NCBI GenBank assembly: GCA_009760855.2
Contig: WPIO01000214.1
Span: 150,001-214,000 of the forward strand
DNA length: 64,000 nucleotides
Direction of reading: 5' to 3'
Source of the DNA: Cristatella mucedo
Taxonomy: Eukaryota; Bryozoa; Phylactolaemata; Cristatellidae
A program made the position numbers and the translations under genes. Positions 42,688-53,336 of this stretch are shown piece by piece; within the stretch, counting starts at the first letter, position 1, and the number at the start of each line of letters is the position of its first letter. The notes beneath the pieces are model-generated. The model saw only the letters and a program-made list of their open reading frames with translations, was not told where the DNA came from and did not search any database.

Positions 42688-42929
42688 GCCGCTCGAGCGG
42701 CGCTCCGTCGTCAGCCCGCTCTTTCGCAAGAGGACGGACGAATTACTCCATTAAAGGCGACACGTGATGCGAGCCTCACCTCCCCTCGGATGATCGCTGT
42801 TTTTCTGCAACCAGAGCAAGCCGAGTTGGGTGTCGGGCGAATAAACCGCCGTCCTAGTAAGGTACATTGTGGGAGCTGAGGATAGCGAGCCAGTTTGCGC
42901 GACTGTCGATCTGCCGATAACTTTCTCTC

Positions 42930-42934
<5 letters not shown>

Positions 42935-42978
<44 letters not shown>

Positions 42979-43232
42979 CACGTTTTCGCTCTCCCTCTCT
43001 CCCCCTCTCTTTCTCTCACTCTCCCTCATCCAGTCTCTCTTTCTCTCCTCTCTCTCCCTCTCGCTCCCTCTCTCCCCCTCTCTCTTTCTCTCTTTCTCTC
43101 TTTCTCTCTCCTCGCGCTCTCTCTCCCTCTCTTTCTCACTCTCACACTTTCTCTCTCCCTTTCTTTCTCTCTCCCCCTCTTGTCTCTCCATCTCTACATC
43201 TCTTCCCCCCTTTCTATCTTTCATTCTCTCCC

Positions 43233-43312
<80 letters not shown>
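42935..43312. repeat. compound CT tract, about 375 bp
   Basis: Pure CT blocks at both ends with an interrupted CTCC/CTTT middle. Plus-strand Ser/Leu and minus-strand Arg/Glu frames are by-products. Confidence 0.95.
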
Positions 43313-43315
<3 letters not shown>

Positions 43316-43790
43316 TCTGTCGTTGCATGCAGTTTATGCAAAGATACAGTAGATGAAGATGAGTGGTAGCGAGGGGGGTTAGCGAGCTCCGGCCTCTTTT
43401 GACCGCCTCACAGCATAGTGGCCCTGCTTAACAACCCTTCGGCATCGAAAGATTGGCCGCCCTGCGAAGTCAAGGTCGATCACCATCCTTAGCCTAATCG
43501 TGGCCACGTCTGCGACGGACAGTACGCATACGTCGGCTTATTGGTGCCGATCCGTCTTCTTAATTTCTTCCGCTTCTCGTAGTCACCGGACTACCGGTGC
43601 ACCTCTTGCTACCAAACGTTTTCCTTCACGAGTTTTAATCTGAGGTTGTTCATTGGATTGGAATCCTCCTCAAGAATATATGTTTTCCGTAGGTCAATTG
43701 AGCCTAAATCAAGGCAGGCGTCCCAGAGTGCCCGCTGAGGCGGCGGAAGCAGACGACAGCTGTAATGTGGGTCTCCGTTGCCCTTCTTTG
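43313..43790. other. no supported gene
   Basis: Unremarkable sequence between a CT tract and a LINE-B fragment. Confidence 0.35.
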
Positions 43791-44150
43791 CCACGATTTA
43801 GCGCAATGCATCCGCAGAACAGTGACGAAGGCTTTTGCTCTGCGGGTCCTTGACTGTGAAACTCACTTCCCCAGTCTTTACGCAACGACAGCTACTCTCC
43901 TGCTTCCGTCCATGGCACATCCTTTCCAGCCGTCCTGAGCTGCTACTTCCATGCTACTCACGAGCTCAACTGCTCTCCTGACTCTGCCACGCTTCCCACT
44001 TTCTCTTTGTTGCGTGAGATGAAGTCTATTGGCTACCGAAAGCGTACCGAAAGCTGCCTAAGGCTGTGAGTGCTCTATACAAAACTCTCGTGCGTAACAC
44101 CCACGCAGTCTTTATGGCTTTGTGGAATTACAGGTGGAGATACACGCTGA
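43790..44150 (+). mobile_element. LINE-B 3' end
   Basis: CTCTGCGGGTCCTTGACTGTG, TCCTGACTCTGCCACGCTTC, TGCTCTATACAAAACTCTCG and GTAACACCCACGCAGTCTTT. Confidence 0.85.
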
Positions 44151-44514
44151 GAAACACACCAACAATTGTTTGCTGTCACTCGATGTTTTCTGATTAGGTC
44201 TCTGTATCTCATTGTCCTCTGCCTCTGCAGCTTCTTATCTGTCGCTGCAGCTGCCTCAAGCTCGCTGTCAATCTATCGGGCTGTGTTAGTATTGCCCTGC
44301 TACCCATACGGTCTCTTCTGCATCAAAACAGCTGTTCCTTGTCCTGAAAACTTGCTCACATTTGTAAACTATCGACTTTCGTAGAGAACTGCATCGCCGC
44401 TCTTTCTGGACTCGAGCCATTGTGCACACGCTTTCGCCAGCGGGCGACACTTTCTCACGCCGGGTCTCAAAATGTGTCAGTCCGCAGTCTTCGGTTTGTC
44501 ACAGCGGCATGCAA
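44151..44514. other. gap between opposed LINE-B ends with a 72-codon frame
   Basis: Frame 44166-44384 (+) starts with a hydrophobic, signal-peptide-like stretch (RSLYLIVLCLCSFLSVAA). No family recognised and it sits between two transposon ends, so it is not called as a gene. Confidence 0.3.
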
Positions 44515-44790
44515 ATGTAATGTATCTCCGTCTGTAACTCGACAAAGACATAAAGACCATGTGGGTGTTACGCACGAGAGTTTTGTATAGCCCACTCACA
44601 GCCTAAGCGGCTTTCGGTATGCATTCGGTAGCCAACAGACTTCGTCTCACGCAATAAAGGGAAAGTGGGCAGCATAGCAGAGTCAGAAGAGCAGTCGAGG
44701 TAGTGAGTAGCATGGAAATAGCAGCTCGGGACCGCTGTAAAGGATGAGCCATAGTCGGCAGCAGGAGAATAGGCTGCTGTCGGGCCACTC
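44515..44790 (-). mobile_element. LINE-B 3' end, reversed
   Basis: TGTAATGTATCTCCGTCTGT, GTTACGCACGAGAGTTTTG and, on minus, ATHYLDCSSDSAMLPTFPLL. Confidence 0.85.
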
Positions 44791-45039
44791 ATCAGCAAGT
44801 CAACACGAAAGACCGCGAGAACTTGAGGAACTTCCTCCATCTTCTTTCTTACCGTTGCTGTCAGTGATACTGGAATGGCAGAAGCTGCAGCGGATCGGCT
44901 AAATTCTTACATTGAAACATCAAATTTATATGATAGTTCGGAGTATAGACGACACAGGGCAAATCTGAAGGGCAAGTGAAGTGCAGGCAATCTCGGAAAC
45001 TTTTTAAGTATGGGTTCTGACCCCAGGGAGCTTTGTCTG

Positions 45040-45410
45040 TTTGATTTCATCATTTAGTCTACTGTCCCTCTAGCAATCGCCATGTATTATTTAGTAGAAT
45101 ATTATTATTATTATATATAATTTATATATAGTATTATTATAGATATAGATAGTATTGTATTATATTATTATATTATAGATGGCATTATTTTCATCATTTA
45201 GTCTTCTGTCCCTCTAGCGATCGCCATGTATTATTTAGTTGAATAATAATAATATTATTATATATTATTTACATATAGTATTACATTATATTATTTATTA
45301 TATTATTATTATCATATTATTATACTATTATTATTATATTATAGATAGCATTATTTTCATCATTTCCACTGTCCCTGTAGCAAATGCAATCGCCAAGCAC
45401 AATCCCGGCT
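45040..45410. repeat. LINE-A segment repeated three times with AT-rich spacers
   Basis: TCATCATTTAGTCTWCTGTC and CCTCTAGCRATCGCCATGT recur near 45045 and 45194, with a shortened third copy near 45355. Spacing is about 150-160 bp and the gaps are TATTATTA-rich. Confidence 0.8.
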
Positions 45411-46275
45411 GCTGCTGCTGCTGCTGCCCTTTGCATGCAGACGAGACGCATCTGACGTCTCGTCTGACATCTCATCTGACGTTTCATCTGCACTTCGATC
45501 CCTTCTCGCCACCCAACATGTCAAACTATCTCAACTCCTTTGCGGTTTTTATTGTCGAAATTCAGGGCACCCATGGCAGCAATGTTTCTCAAATTGAATG
45601 ACATTGAAGCCAGCTCAATAGCAATGGCAGCCGAGTGTCTCTCAGATATTGGAAAACCTAACCTCAAAATTATCAGGGCCTACTTTCAGCCAAGCAACTT
45701 TGGAAAACTTCAGGCTTGCTGAGATAAGGGTTCCGCAAATAAGCTTATCTATTCATTCGTGAAGTCCCGTCCTGTGATTCGCTACACGCATTCTTCCGGC
45801 CTGTGTAAGAAAGCACCCACGCATGGTCCAAAACTCTGCAGCTAGACGTGTCTGTCGGGAACGTCGCAACTGCCACATTGCTCCGCTTCTCACTAACCTG
45901 CCCTGACTCCTCCAGCAAACACTACATTGACTTCAAGATTCTGTCCTTTAATTTTAGGTCTACATTTGGCTTTCACCTGTCTGAAGGAATTCCTCCTCTG
46001 GCCTACTGCCTCTTAGCTAGTCTCTGCCCCACCCACCCACCACCACCACCACCACCACCCCCGCTGGTACTATTATTAATATTAATATTATTAATATTAA
46101 TAAATATTAAATAATTACCCGCTGAGTCACTCGGTCGCTTGTCGCAGCATCGAATCCTTTTCAGACGACGCGCATTTCAGTTCGCACGCTCCCAAAACAG
46201 GAGCTCGACAGGCCCCCGACGGACGTCACGACGCCGACTCGATGACCTTTGAAAGGAAGCTAAAGAGAAGTGGCA
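45411..46275 (+). mobile_element. decayed LINE-A reverse-transcriptase and 3' part
   Basis: AIAKHNPG, a (CTG)6 run, then HADETH in place of the YADDTQ region, and later CAAAACTCTGCAGCTAGACG and CTCCCAAAAC-GGAGCTCG fragments. An (ATT)n block lies at about 46068-46105. Confidence 0.7.
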
Positions 46276-46289
46276 ACTGAAGTCATCGG

Positions 46290-46450
46290 ACCAGTAGCCC
46301 GGCGTCCATTGGTCTCAGCATAGTGTTAAGGTGCTCGCTTTTCACGGCGCCGAGGTCGTGGGTTCGAATCCTGCAGTGGGCTATCCTTTGTTGCCCTCTG
46401 CTAGCGGCTGCGATGGCCGTAAAGGCTCGTCCGCCGCTACGCGAATGACC
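46290..46450 (+). mobile_element. SINE-B
   Basis: GCATAGTGTTAAGGTGCTCG, GTGGGTTCGAATCCTGCAGT (good B-box) and GCCGTAAAGGCTCGTCCGCC. Confidence 0.85.
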
Positions 46451-46989
46451 CTGCGTCAGCGAACCTTTTGATAAAATGTCCGCGCGACGCTTGCTGAAAC
46501 TGTGTTCTCCATCCCCCACTCAGTTGACCTGCTGCTTTGCAGTGCACCTTACGTCCTTGACTGGAAGCGCTCTCGCTAGAGGGCCCGAAGAGCAAACTGT
46601 ATTTGTCATTATCGCTATCGTTACCACTCGTCTTCATTACATTACACCGAGACTTCCCGCTCGCCATGTGTCGCTCGCGACAGTCGCTCGCCTTCAATCG
46701 AGCCCTCGAGCCACTCCGCAGTCGCGGTGAGTCGCCTATTTCTGCGGCGCTTTCGCCTCGCTCTCGCTCTCAGCAGCTATTCCCAGGCACGCCTTCCTGT
46801 CGCCGCCTGCTGCATCCTTTCGGACGCTGCCGCCTAGACTAACACGCTTATCTTCTCCCGCCCTATCTCTCAGAAGCTGTCAGCGCTCTCAGCTCTCAGT
46901 CCTTCGCGCCCGTCAGTGTTTGCGCACTCCGAGCCTTCCCTTCGCCAGCACTAGTGCTTCCCTTTTCAGCACTAGCGCTCGTTTGCCGC

Positions 46990-47400
<411 letters not shown>

Positions 47401-48260
47401 CTCTCTTCTCCCCTTTCCCTCCTCTCTTCTTGCCACCATCCAGCGCTCCAAAGACACAGTCAGGAATTCTCGCACTAAACCTTAACGTCAAAGTCTAGGG
47501 ATGCTATATAAGGTCGAGGAGCGCCATGCAAGGTCATGCGCTTCTTTTCGAAATCGGCTCGGACAAGTTCTCTAGCCTCTCTGAAAGCTTGCTGCTTCCA
47601 CTCTTATTTTCATTGTCAATTTACAATTTAGGTGCTACGTTAATTTAATTAGGTGCTAAATTTTACATTTAGATGCTACAATTTAGGTGCTGTTATTTCA
47701 CCGCATATTTTGGAGAGCTCAAAGCTCCACAAGCCGATGGCAGGATGACGTCATCCGGAAGCCACGTTGGACACACAGCACAGAGAAACTCGACCTTCCG
47801 TATTTGGAGGCGAGCCCGAGGCGGCGAGCCGGGAGTCCATTCGGCTGGCCTCTCATTTAAACCTATCCGAAAAGGATAGGAACCGTAGGGTCTTGCTTCG
47901 CCCTCGCACTCGGCCGCGCCGCAACTGCCGGCGCCGGGTACGGAGAGAGACCGCGAGAGATGTTACTGACAGTCGTATACGCGAGCGCGCAGCCGGAAGT
48001 GAGCGTTCGTTGACTTGTAGGTACGCCGCCCGACGGCCTCCCGACTCTTCCTCCATTCTCGAGGGCTGCCACCACTGCTTTCTTTCAGCCCAAGCTCAAC
48101 CGGACCCGACTGCCGGCCGAGCGCCATTGCAGCGCCTGCGGTCGTTTCGCAGGGTGTTTTGCAGGCTGCTTCGCTTTCGGGAGCAGCCGAATGTCATCTC
48201 GATGAGGCGAGAGCACGGACAGCACGGGCGAAAGCTCTCACACGGTCAATACCACAGGTG

Positions 48261-48292
<32 letters not shown>

Positions 48293-48646
48293 TATATATA
48301 TACTATATACTATATTATTATAGTATATAATATAGTATATTGTATATAGTATACAAGCGGGTGGCATAAGGCGGGGGGGGCCTTGTCTACTCCTTTCGAA
48401 CGACAGACAGTAAAAGCTTTCCGGCATGATGGCGCGCCCGGAGCAATGTAAAGGCTACCCCGCCCTATGGCTTAATCCCGGAAGTGCGCCTCACGTCGGA
48501 GCCCAGTTGTTCCTAGTCGAGTGACGGCGAGGCGATGCTGTCTGTCCGAGTCGCTCGAAAGTGTCGTAGCGCTCAGCCAATGCGCTCGAGCTAAACGTTT
48601 TGCTCCTCGAAGCTTGCGCAACTCCGCGTAACCCAAAATAGGTTAA

Positions 48647-48649
<3 letters not shown>
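47401..48649. other. GC-moderate block with (AT)n at 48259-48350; no supported gene
   Basis: Small repeat of ATTTAGGTGCTA at 47625-47695 (four copies) and an AT-rich palindromic tract at 48259-48350. Confidence 0.45.

Positions 48650-48704
<55 letters not shown>
48650..48704. repeat. (CT)27 microsatellite
   Basis: Pure CT run. Confidence 0.95.
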
Positions 48705-48707
<3 letters not shown>

Positions 48708-49371
48708 GGCCTCAGCCGTTCTCTCTCGCGTTCTGTCGGCTGCTGCCGCTTCGCTAGTGGCTTGTGCCGACTTAAGTCGATTGGGCTTTGATAGGACTTC
48801 GCGAAGCGAGCCAAAGTTCACTTTAGAAGTAAATATATTAACAACGAAAACAAAATAAATAAACCGACAGTTTCGTCTTCTGTCGAGGCGGCGGCAGCGG
48901 GCGGCCGGCGCGCGTATCGCGGACAGCGAGACGCTCCGCTGCCCTGTCCAAGCTGCGCGGCGCGCCGGTCCTATTGCAAATCGCCCTCGGGACGTCCATT
49001 CGGCGTGAGGTCCATTGTTGTGTGAGGAAGTTAGTCCGACGGAGTTCACTGTACGACGACCGGCCTCCGCCGCTCTCCGACTCTATCGCAGCGGCCGCCG
49101 GATTTTCCGGTGAAATGCGCCTCCTGGCGATAGAGCGCGCGGGAGGGGCTAGGCGTCCGAGCGTCGAGGAGGCGTGACGGCGAGACCATCGCGGCAGCCG
49201 GCGGCGGCGCCTCGGTTGCCCGCGTGCGCCCGCTCCGTCATACGGATCCTCAACGCGGCGCTGCCGCCTCGGCGGCAGCAGCAGCAGCAGCGGCAAAGAG
49301 GCTCGGACTTTTCGCTGGCTCGGTCTCGCCGTTGGCGGCGGTGGGGGCGCACCGCGGCGGCGACCGCAGTG

Positions 49372-49414
49372 CTCGCTTTCGGGTGCGCCGCGCTCGTGCG
49401 CACCCGAAAGCGAG
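49372..49414. repeat. 17-bp perfect foldback, 9-bp spacer
   Basis: CTCGCTTTCGGGTGCGC at 49372-49388 and its complement at 49398-49414, about 160 bp past the oxygenase stop codon. Confidence 0.95.
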
Positions 49415-49574
49415 GCGCGGGCGGCGGCTCCTTGTCCGCCCATCGGATCAGTCTCGCCGACGTGTCCGTGCGCCGCGCGCCGGGGTGCGTTTTCTTCGAC
49501 GACATTCGTGCTGGCCCCGCTGCCCGCCGGGGTGCGTCTTGTTCAGCGTTCTCAGTCGAGTCACTGGCGCGCGC

Positions 49575-49699
49575 TCAGAACGAGCCGGTTCGCTGGCGGG
49601 AAATGTACATGACGTCGGCTCGCAGCGTGTACTTGTGCCCGCGCTCTATTTTGGTGACGCGCTGGTGAAGAATGTTGTGCTGCAGTATCGTGGCGGTAC
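49575..49699 (-). CDS. oxygenase exon 4 (distal His, stop)
   Basis: 125 nt, phase 1 in, ending in TGA at 49577-49575. Acceptor ATCTTTTAG before GTACCGCC. It encodes GTATILQHNILHQRV and RGHKYTLRADVMYISRQR, the last strands of the oxygenase fold. The more usual residues after the distal His are Glu-Gly; here they are Gln-Arg. Confidence 0.92.
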
Positions 49700-49984
49700 C
49701 TAAAAGATCCGACGACGACCTTGAGACGCTTGCCGATAGCACGAATGCTCTACCTTCTGCAGAATTACAGACGAAGCCAGAGTGAGAGAGTGAGAGAAAG
49801 AGAGAGATGGGAAAGAGAGAGAAACGAGAGAGATGTAGCGTGAGTGAGAAAGAGAGGTATATATATATATATATACATATATATGCACATATATATATAC
49901 AGAGGTACACAAAGACACAGAGGGGGAGAGACAGAGAGATGGTGGGAGAGACAGAGAGCGACTGACAGCAAAGTGAGACCAGAC

Positions 49985-50076
<92 letters not shown>

Positions 50077-50623
50077 GAGTCGCAAGAGGAGGCGAGAGAC
50101 AAGGCTCACGGCGTCGCTGCGGCGCCGGCCTCGAGTACACAGTACACGGATCGGGGCTTTCAGGGCGGCGCTTCTCACCCGTACGAGGCTCCAGTGTGAC
50201 GTCGAAGCCGCCCGGGCGGCTTCTCTTCATGAACGTCAGCCGGCCGCCGTCGTAGTCGTCGTTCAAGTGAATGAGAACGGACACGTGGCTGACGGCACGG
50301 TCCTCGGGCCGCTCGTAGACCTCGTCGAAGTATTCGGCGCACTCGTAGTCGACGCCGTCTTTGAACAGCACGAACCTGCGAGCGGCGCCAGGCGACGCTA
50401 GTAGCGCCGGCGTAGAGCGACAGGCGAGAGCGCGAGACAGCGGGCGCAGCGCTGCCGGTGAGAGGAGGTCGAAGTAGAATCGCTCGAAACGCAACTGCGC
50501 GGCCGCTGTCTCTCGCTCGCTCGGACAGATCGCGAGCTCCGCTTTCCCGAGGGCGCGGGCGCTCGGCGCGCCAAGTCAGAGCTAGCTGACGACGGGCTCT
50601 CGCGCCTTTGAACAGCAGCTCCC

Positions 50624-50681
<58 letters not shown>

Positions 50682-52376
50682 GACGGAGCTGGCGTCGCGG
50701 CAGCGTCCGCCTAGGACATTGAGAAGCATTGCAGCTGCAAAGACGGGACAGCTGCAGGCAGCGCAGCTGCAGGCAGCTCGTTCTCTTTGCCGCGGCGGCC
50801 GCCGCCGCAAAGAGAACGAGCGAGAGCGGAGCCAGCGGCGGCGGGGCCGGGACGGCCGCGTACCTCTCGCTGAGTCCTATGAGTGCGCAGCCCCATATAT
50901 CACCGGTCACGTGACTCTGAATGGCATTCCACAGGCGCTCGGACAGGTCCTTGGACGACCAGCAGCGCGAGAGCCGGTGAGCTTGCGCAGTCTCGGCGAA
51001 GCCGCCGCCGCCGCCGGGCGTCGCCGCAGCGTCCTCGGCTTGCCGAATGAGTGCGCCGCACTCCTGCAAAGGGAATCAGCCGCCTGTCCGCTGTCGCCGC
51101 TGCCGCCAAAAGCGAGCAAAAAGCCAAAAGCAAGCAAGCGCGGCACCTGCCCGAGCCGGCCTCGCTGCTCCTGAGAGAGAGGAGGGGCGGCGGCGGGCTG
51201 GCGTCGGCGGCGCGCCGGCGTCGGCGGCCTCCGCAGGCGCCGCGGCCCGCAGATTCGAGGGCACCGGGACTCCGCCGGACTCGCCGCACCCTCTTCCTCT
51301 TCCTCCTCCTCCCCCCCCCCGGAAAAGCGCCCGCCACATTTTGCGTGGCTTTCACCTTGGCCGCAGCACGTGCTTCACGCGATCACGCGACCGCGGGGGC
51401 GGAGAGGACGTGGCGAGGGGTCTCGGCCGGCACAACGCAGCCAGTGCGCCGCAGCGGCGCACTGGCCGCCGGGAGACCGCCGTGCGACGACAGGCGACGA
51501 GGGCGCTCGCGGCCGCCGGCTCCACCGGCTCCGACCGGCGGAGCGGCGGCAGTCCCGGGCGGCAGGATACCCGAGCGCGTCGACGGAAGATTAGGCGCGA
51601 GTCGCACGCGCGCGCGCGACTCGCGCCGCCGCCCGGCCAGTCCGCCGAGCCGGCCGCGAGCTCGCGCCCGATAGGGGGCGCGCGCCGCTTACCTCGCGCG
51701 TTAAGACGTTGTGCATCCGAAAGGCGAGCTTATCCGCCCTCTGGTGATAGGCGCTGTACCGATGCAAGTCCAGAGTCTCCTTCACCGGCGCCAGCCGCTC
51801 GCCGCCGCCGCCGACGCAGCAGCAGCTCTCATTCGGGACGGCCGGTGGCGGAGCAGCGCATGCCGCCATCCCGTCCCGATCGGCTTGCGAGCTGGCGGAG
51901 CTTGCGCCCAAGGGCCGTCGGCCGTCGTGCGGACAGTCGTGCGGACTGCCCGCGGTGCAGGTGCGAGCGGCGGCGGCTGCCGCCGCGCCGCTGGCGGCCT
52001 CGTCGTGGCGAGAGCGGCGTCCGGCGGAGAGCGGCAAGCGCTCCGCCGCCGCCGCCGCCGGACTGCAGTCCGTCGCGGGCGTGGCCGCTTGGTGCGAGCC
52101 AGCGCCGGAGGCTGCTGTCGCTGCGGCGGCGGCCGCCGCAGCCGCGGCGGCGATGCCGCCAACGTCCCGCGCCGCCGGCGCCGCTACGGCCGCACACCTA
52201 CGCTCGTTGCGGCAGATCGACGCGGTCTCGGCGGCTGCGGCGGCGGCGGCGGCGGAGGCGGCGGAGCGCCGCTTGCTTCGCCGCGTCATCTTCCATTTGA
52301 GGGCCTTGAGCATCTTCAAGGCCGCCTCCTTAATCCGCACGGCCTTGGTCGTCTGCGGCAGGCAGTCCTGCAACAT
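49575..52376 (-). CDS. prolyl-4-hydroxylase-like 2-oxoglutarate/Fe(II) oxygenase, 4 exons, 401 aa
   Basis: Joining 52376-51693, 51063-50864, 50375-50179 and 49699-49575 gives 1206 nt: 401 codons plus TGA, all phases consistent. The C-terminal part (about residues 200-401) matches 2OG-Fe(II) dioxygenases of the P4H alpha-like group. VLIHLNDDYDGGRLTF is the beta-strand signature; ILQHNILHQRVTKIERG holds the distal iron His (about residue 372); Lys and Arg of HKYTLRADVMY fit 2-oxoglutarate binding. The family normally has HxD about 18 residues before HLND, but here it reads YFD (about 310-312, codon TAC). Residues 1-185 are low complexity, with poly-Ala runs and a basic cluster RRSKRRS; no signal peptide or membrane span is seen, so a soluble protein is inferred. 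The substrate is unknown. Two introns hold (CT)n tracts. Either it is degenerate, or it works with altered iron binding. The N-terminal exon is less certain than the domain. Confidence 0.85.
49990..50071. repeat. (GA)41 in oxygenase intron 3
   Basis: CU in the transcript; part of the 479-nt last intron, whose remaining sequence is also GA-rich plus a TATA-rich stretch at 49857-49900. Confidence 0.95.
50179..50375 (-). CDS. oxygenase exon 3 (YFD and HLND strand)
   Basis: 197 nt, phase 2 in and 1 out. Acceptor CCGCTCGCAG before GTTCGTGC completes an Arg codon with exon 2. It encodes FVLFKDGVDYECAEYFDEV, then VLIHLNDDYDGGRLTF and VTLEPRT. The Tyr of YFD occupies the place of the first iron His. 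Donor ACGG|GTGAGA. Confidence 0.9.
50626..50679. repeat. (GA)27 in oxygenase intron 2
   Basis: CU in the transcript, mid-intron. Confidence 0.95.
50776..50821. repeat. 46-bp palindrome with one mismatched pair, in oxygenase intron 2
   Basis: GCTCGTTCTCTTTGC at 50776-50790 pairs with 50807-50821; the 16-bp centre is itself self-complementary (GGCGGCCGCC) except for one pair. About 43 nt after the exon 2 donor. Confidence 0.95.
50864..51063 (-). CDS. oxygenase exon 2
   Basis: 200 nt, phase 0 in and 2 out. Acceptor CCCTTTGCAG before GAGTGCGGC. It encodes ECGALIRQAEDA, a Gly run, then SRCWSSKDLSERLWNAIQ and GCALIGLSE, matching the region upstream of the double-stranded beta-helix in P4H-like oxygenases, where an Asp-x-x-Leu-Ala-x-x-Leu-Trp segment is usual. 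Donor GAGAG|GTACGC. Confidence 0.85.
51441..51627. repeat. two 12-bp foldbacks in oxygenase intron 1
   Basis: CCAGTGCGCCGC at 51441-51452 with its complement at 51454-51465 (1-bp centre), and GGCGCGAGTCGC at 51594-51605 with its complement at 51616-51627 (10-bp spacer). Confidence 0.9.
51693..52376 (-). CDS. oxygenase exon 1 (Ala-rich N-terminus)
   Basis: 684 nt, phase 0. The ATG at 52376 lies in GAGAAGATGT and is followed by MLQDCLPQTTKAVRIKEAAL. The frame has no stop upstream for 13 more codons, so an upstream exon cannot be excluded; an AG acceptor-like site lies 9-10 nt before the ATG. Ala runs are coded by GCG/GCC. The end, LDLHRYSAYHQRADKLAFR then MHNVLTRE, looks like real folded sequence before the catalytic domain. 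Donor GAG|GTAAGC. Confidence 0.7.
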
Positions 52377-52446
52377 CTTCTCAGCTGAGCGCGCCGCACA
52401 GTACTGGTGTAACAAGTGGCCTGCGCGTGGCTATAAGGCGCTCGTT

Positions 52447-52461
52447 TGTAAACATGAGTCA
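52447..52461. promoter_or_regulatory. adjacent forkhead-like and AP-1-like motifs upstream of the oxygenase start
   Basis: TGTAAACA (forkhead core) runs directly into the AP-1 palindrome ATGAGTCAT, overlapping by two bases, about 75 bp upstream of the minus-strand ATG at 52376. The motifs are exact matches to well-known consensus sites. A regulatory role for this gene is inferred from position only. Confidence 0.35.
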
Positions 52462-53275
52462 TGCCAGTTAGCAACGCTCTTAATAGACTCCTCATGCAGC
52501 CCCTGCCCAAAACCGGAGGCCGCGGTGGTCCCGCCTCCTCTCTGCCGCCGCCGCCGCCGCCTCCGTTAGCCCAGCACCCGACGACCGGCCAGCGAGTTCG
52601 CGGCGGAGCGGAGCGCGGCGGACGCCGACGAGCGCTCGCATCGCGGCAGGCGATCGCGATCTCAGCGCTCGCATCGCGGCCGGCATCGCGCTCCGCCACC
52701 GCCGGGGCGGCCACTTCGCCGTCAGCCGGTCGCCGCCCGGAACGCCTCTAGCGACCTGCCGGCGCCGGCGGCGGCTCGGCGGCGACGCTGCGACGGCGGC
52801 GGCGGCGGCGGCGACGCTCGCGCGCCCTGGACAGACGCTCGCGCTTTCATCGAGCAATGCGGCGTCGTACATCTGCACCAAGCGCGCGCTCGCTTGCCGA
52901 CGCTCGCGAGCGCCACGCCGCGCGGCCGGCTTACCGAGGGCGAGGCCCCGTCCGGCTCGGCGCCGTCGGTGTCGATCCGGTCGCTGCGTCGCCGCCTCTG
53001 GCCGATCTGGCGGCGAAGTCGCCGAACTATAAATGGCGGTAGCGAATTCGCAATTCGCCGGTAGCGAATTCGCGAGGCCTCCAACTGCGACCTATGCAGA
53101 TTCAACAGCAGCCTGAGCCGCCGCCGTCGACTCCTCAGCCGCGAGCGGGGCCTTCGCGGCGGCGACGCATCGCGAAGCTTCGCAGCCTTCCAGCCGCCTC
53201 GGCGGTCGTCCTAGGCTCGACTGGGCGGCGGGCGCTCGGTTGCGCCCGGCGGCTCGGTGTGGGCGTGACCCGGCG

Positions 53276-53336
53276 GCGCTGGCCCGGGCGCGCGCGCGAC
53301 GCACGCGCGAGTCGCGCGCGCGCGCGTCGGGCCAGC
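53276..53336. repeat. about 25-bp foldback, 10-bp spacer
   Basis: Arms 53276-53300 and 53311-53336 are complementary apart from a 1-nt length difference in the GC run. Confidence 0.9.

Noticed and set aside
42751-43369. Long Ser/Leu (plus) and Arg/Glu (minus) frames
   Set aside because: Products of reading a CT tract, which has no stop codons in any frame; the same holds at 41.7, 47.0 and 50.0 kb.
51047-52300. 417-codon Arg-rich plus-strand frame
   Set aside because: Antisense to oxygenase exons 1 and 2 in very GC-rich DNA. No domain, and composition follows the complement of the real gene.
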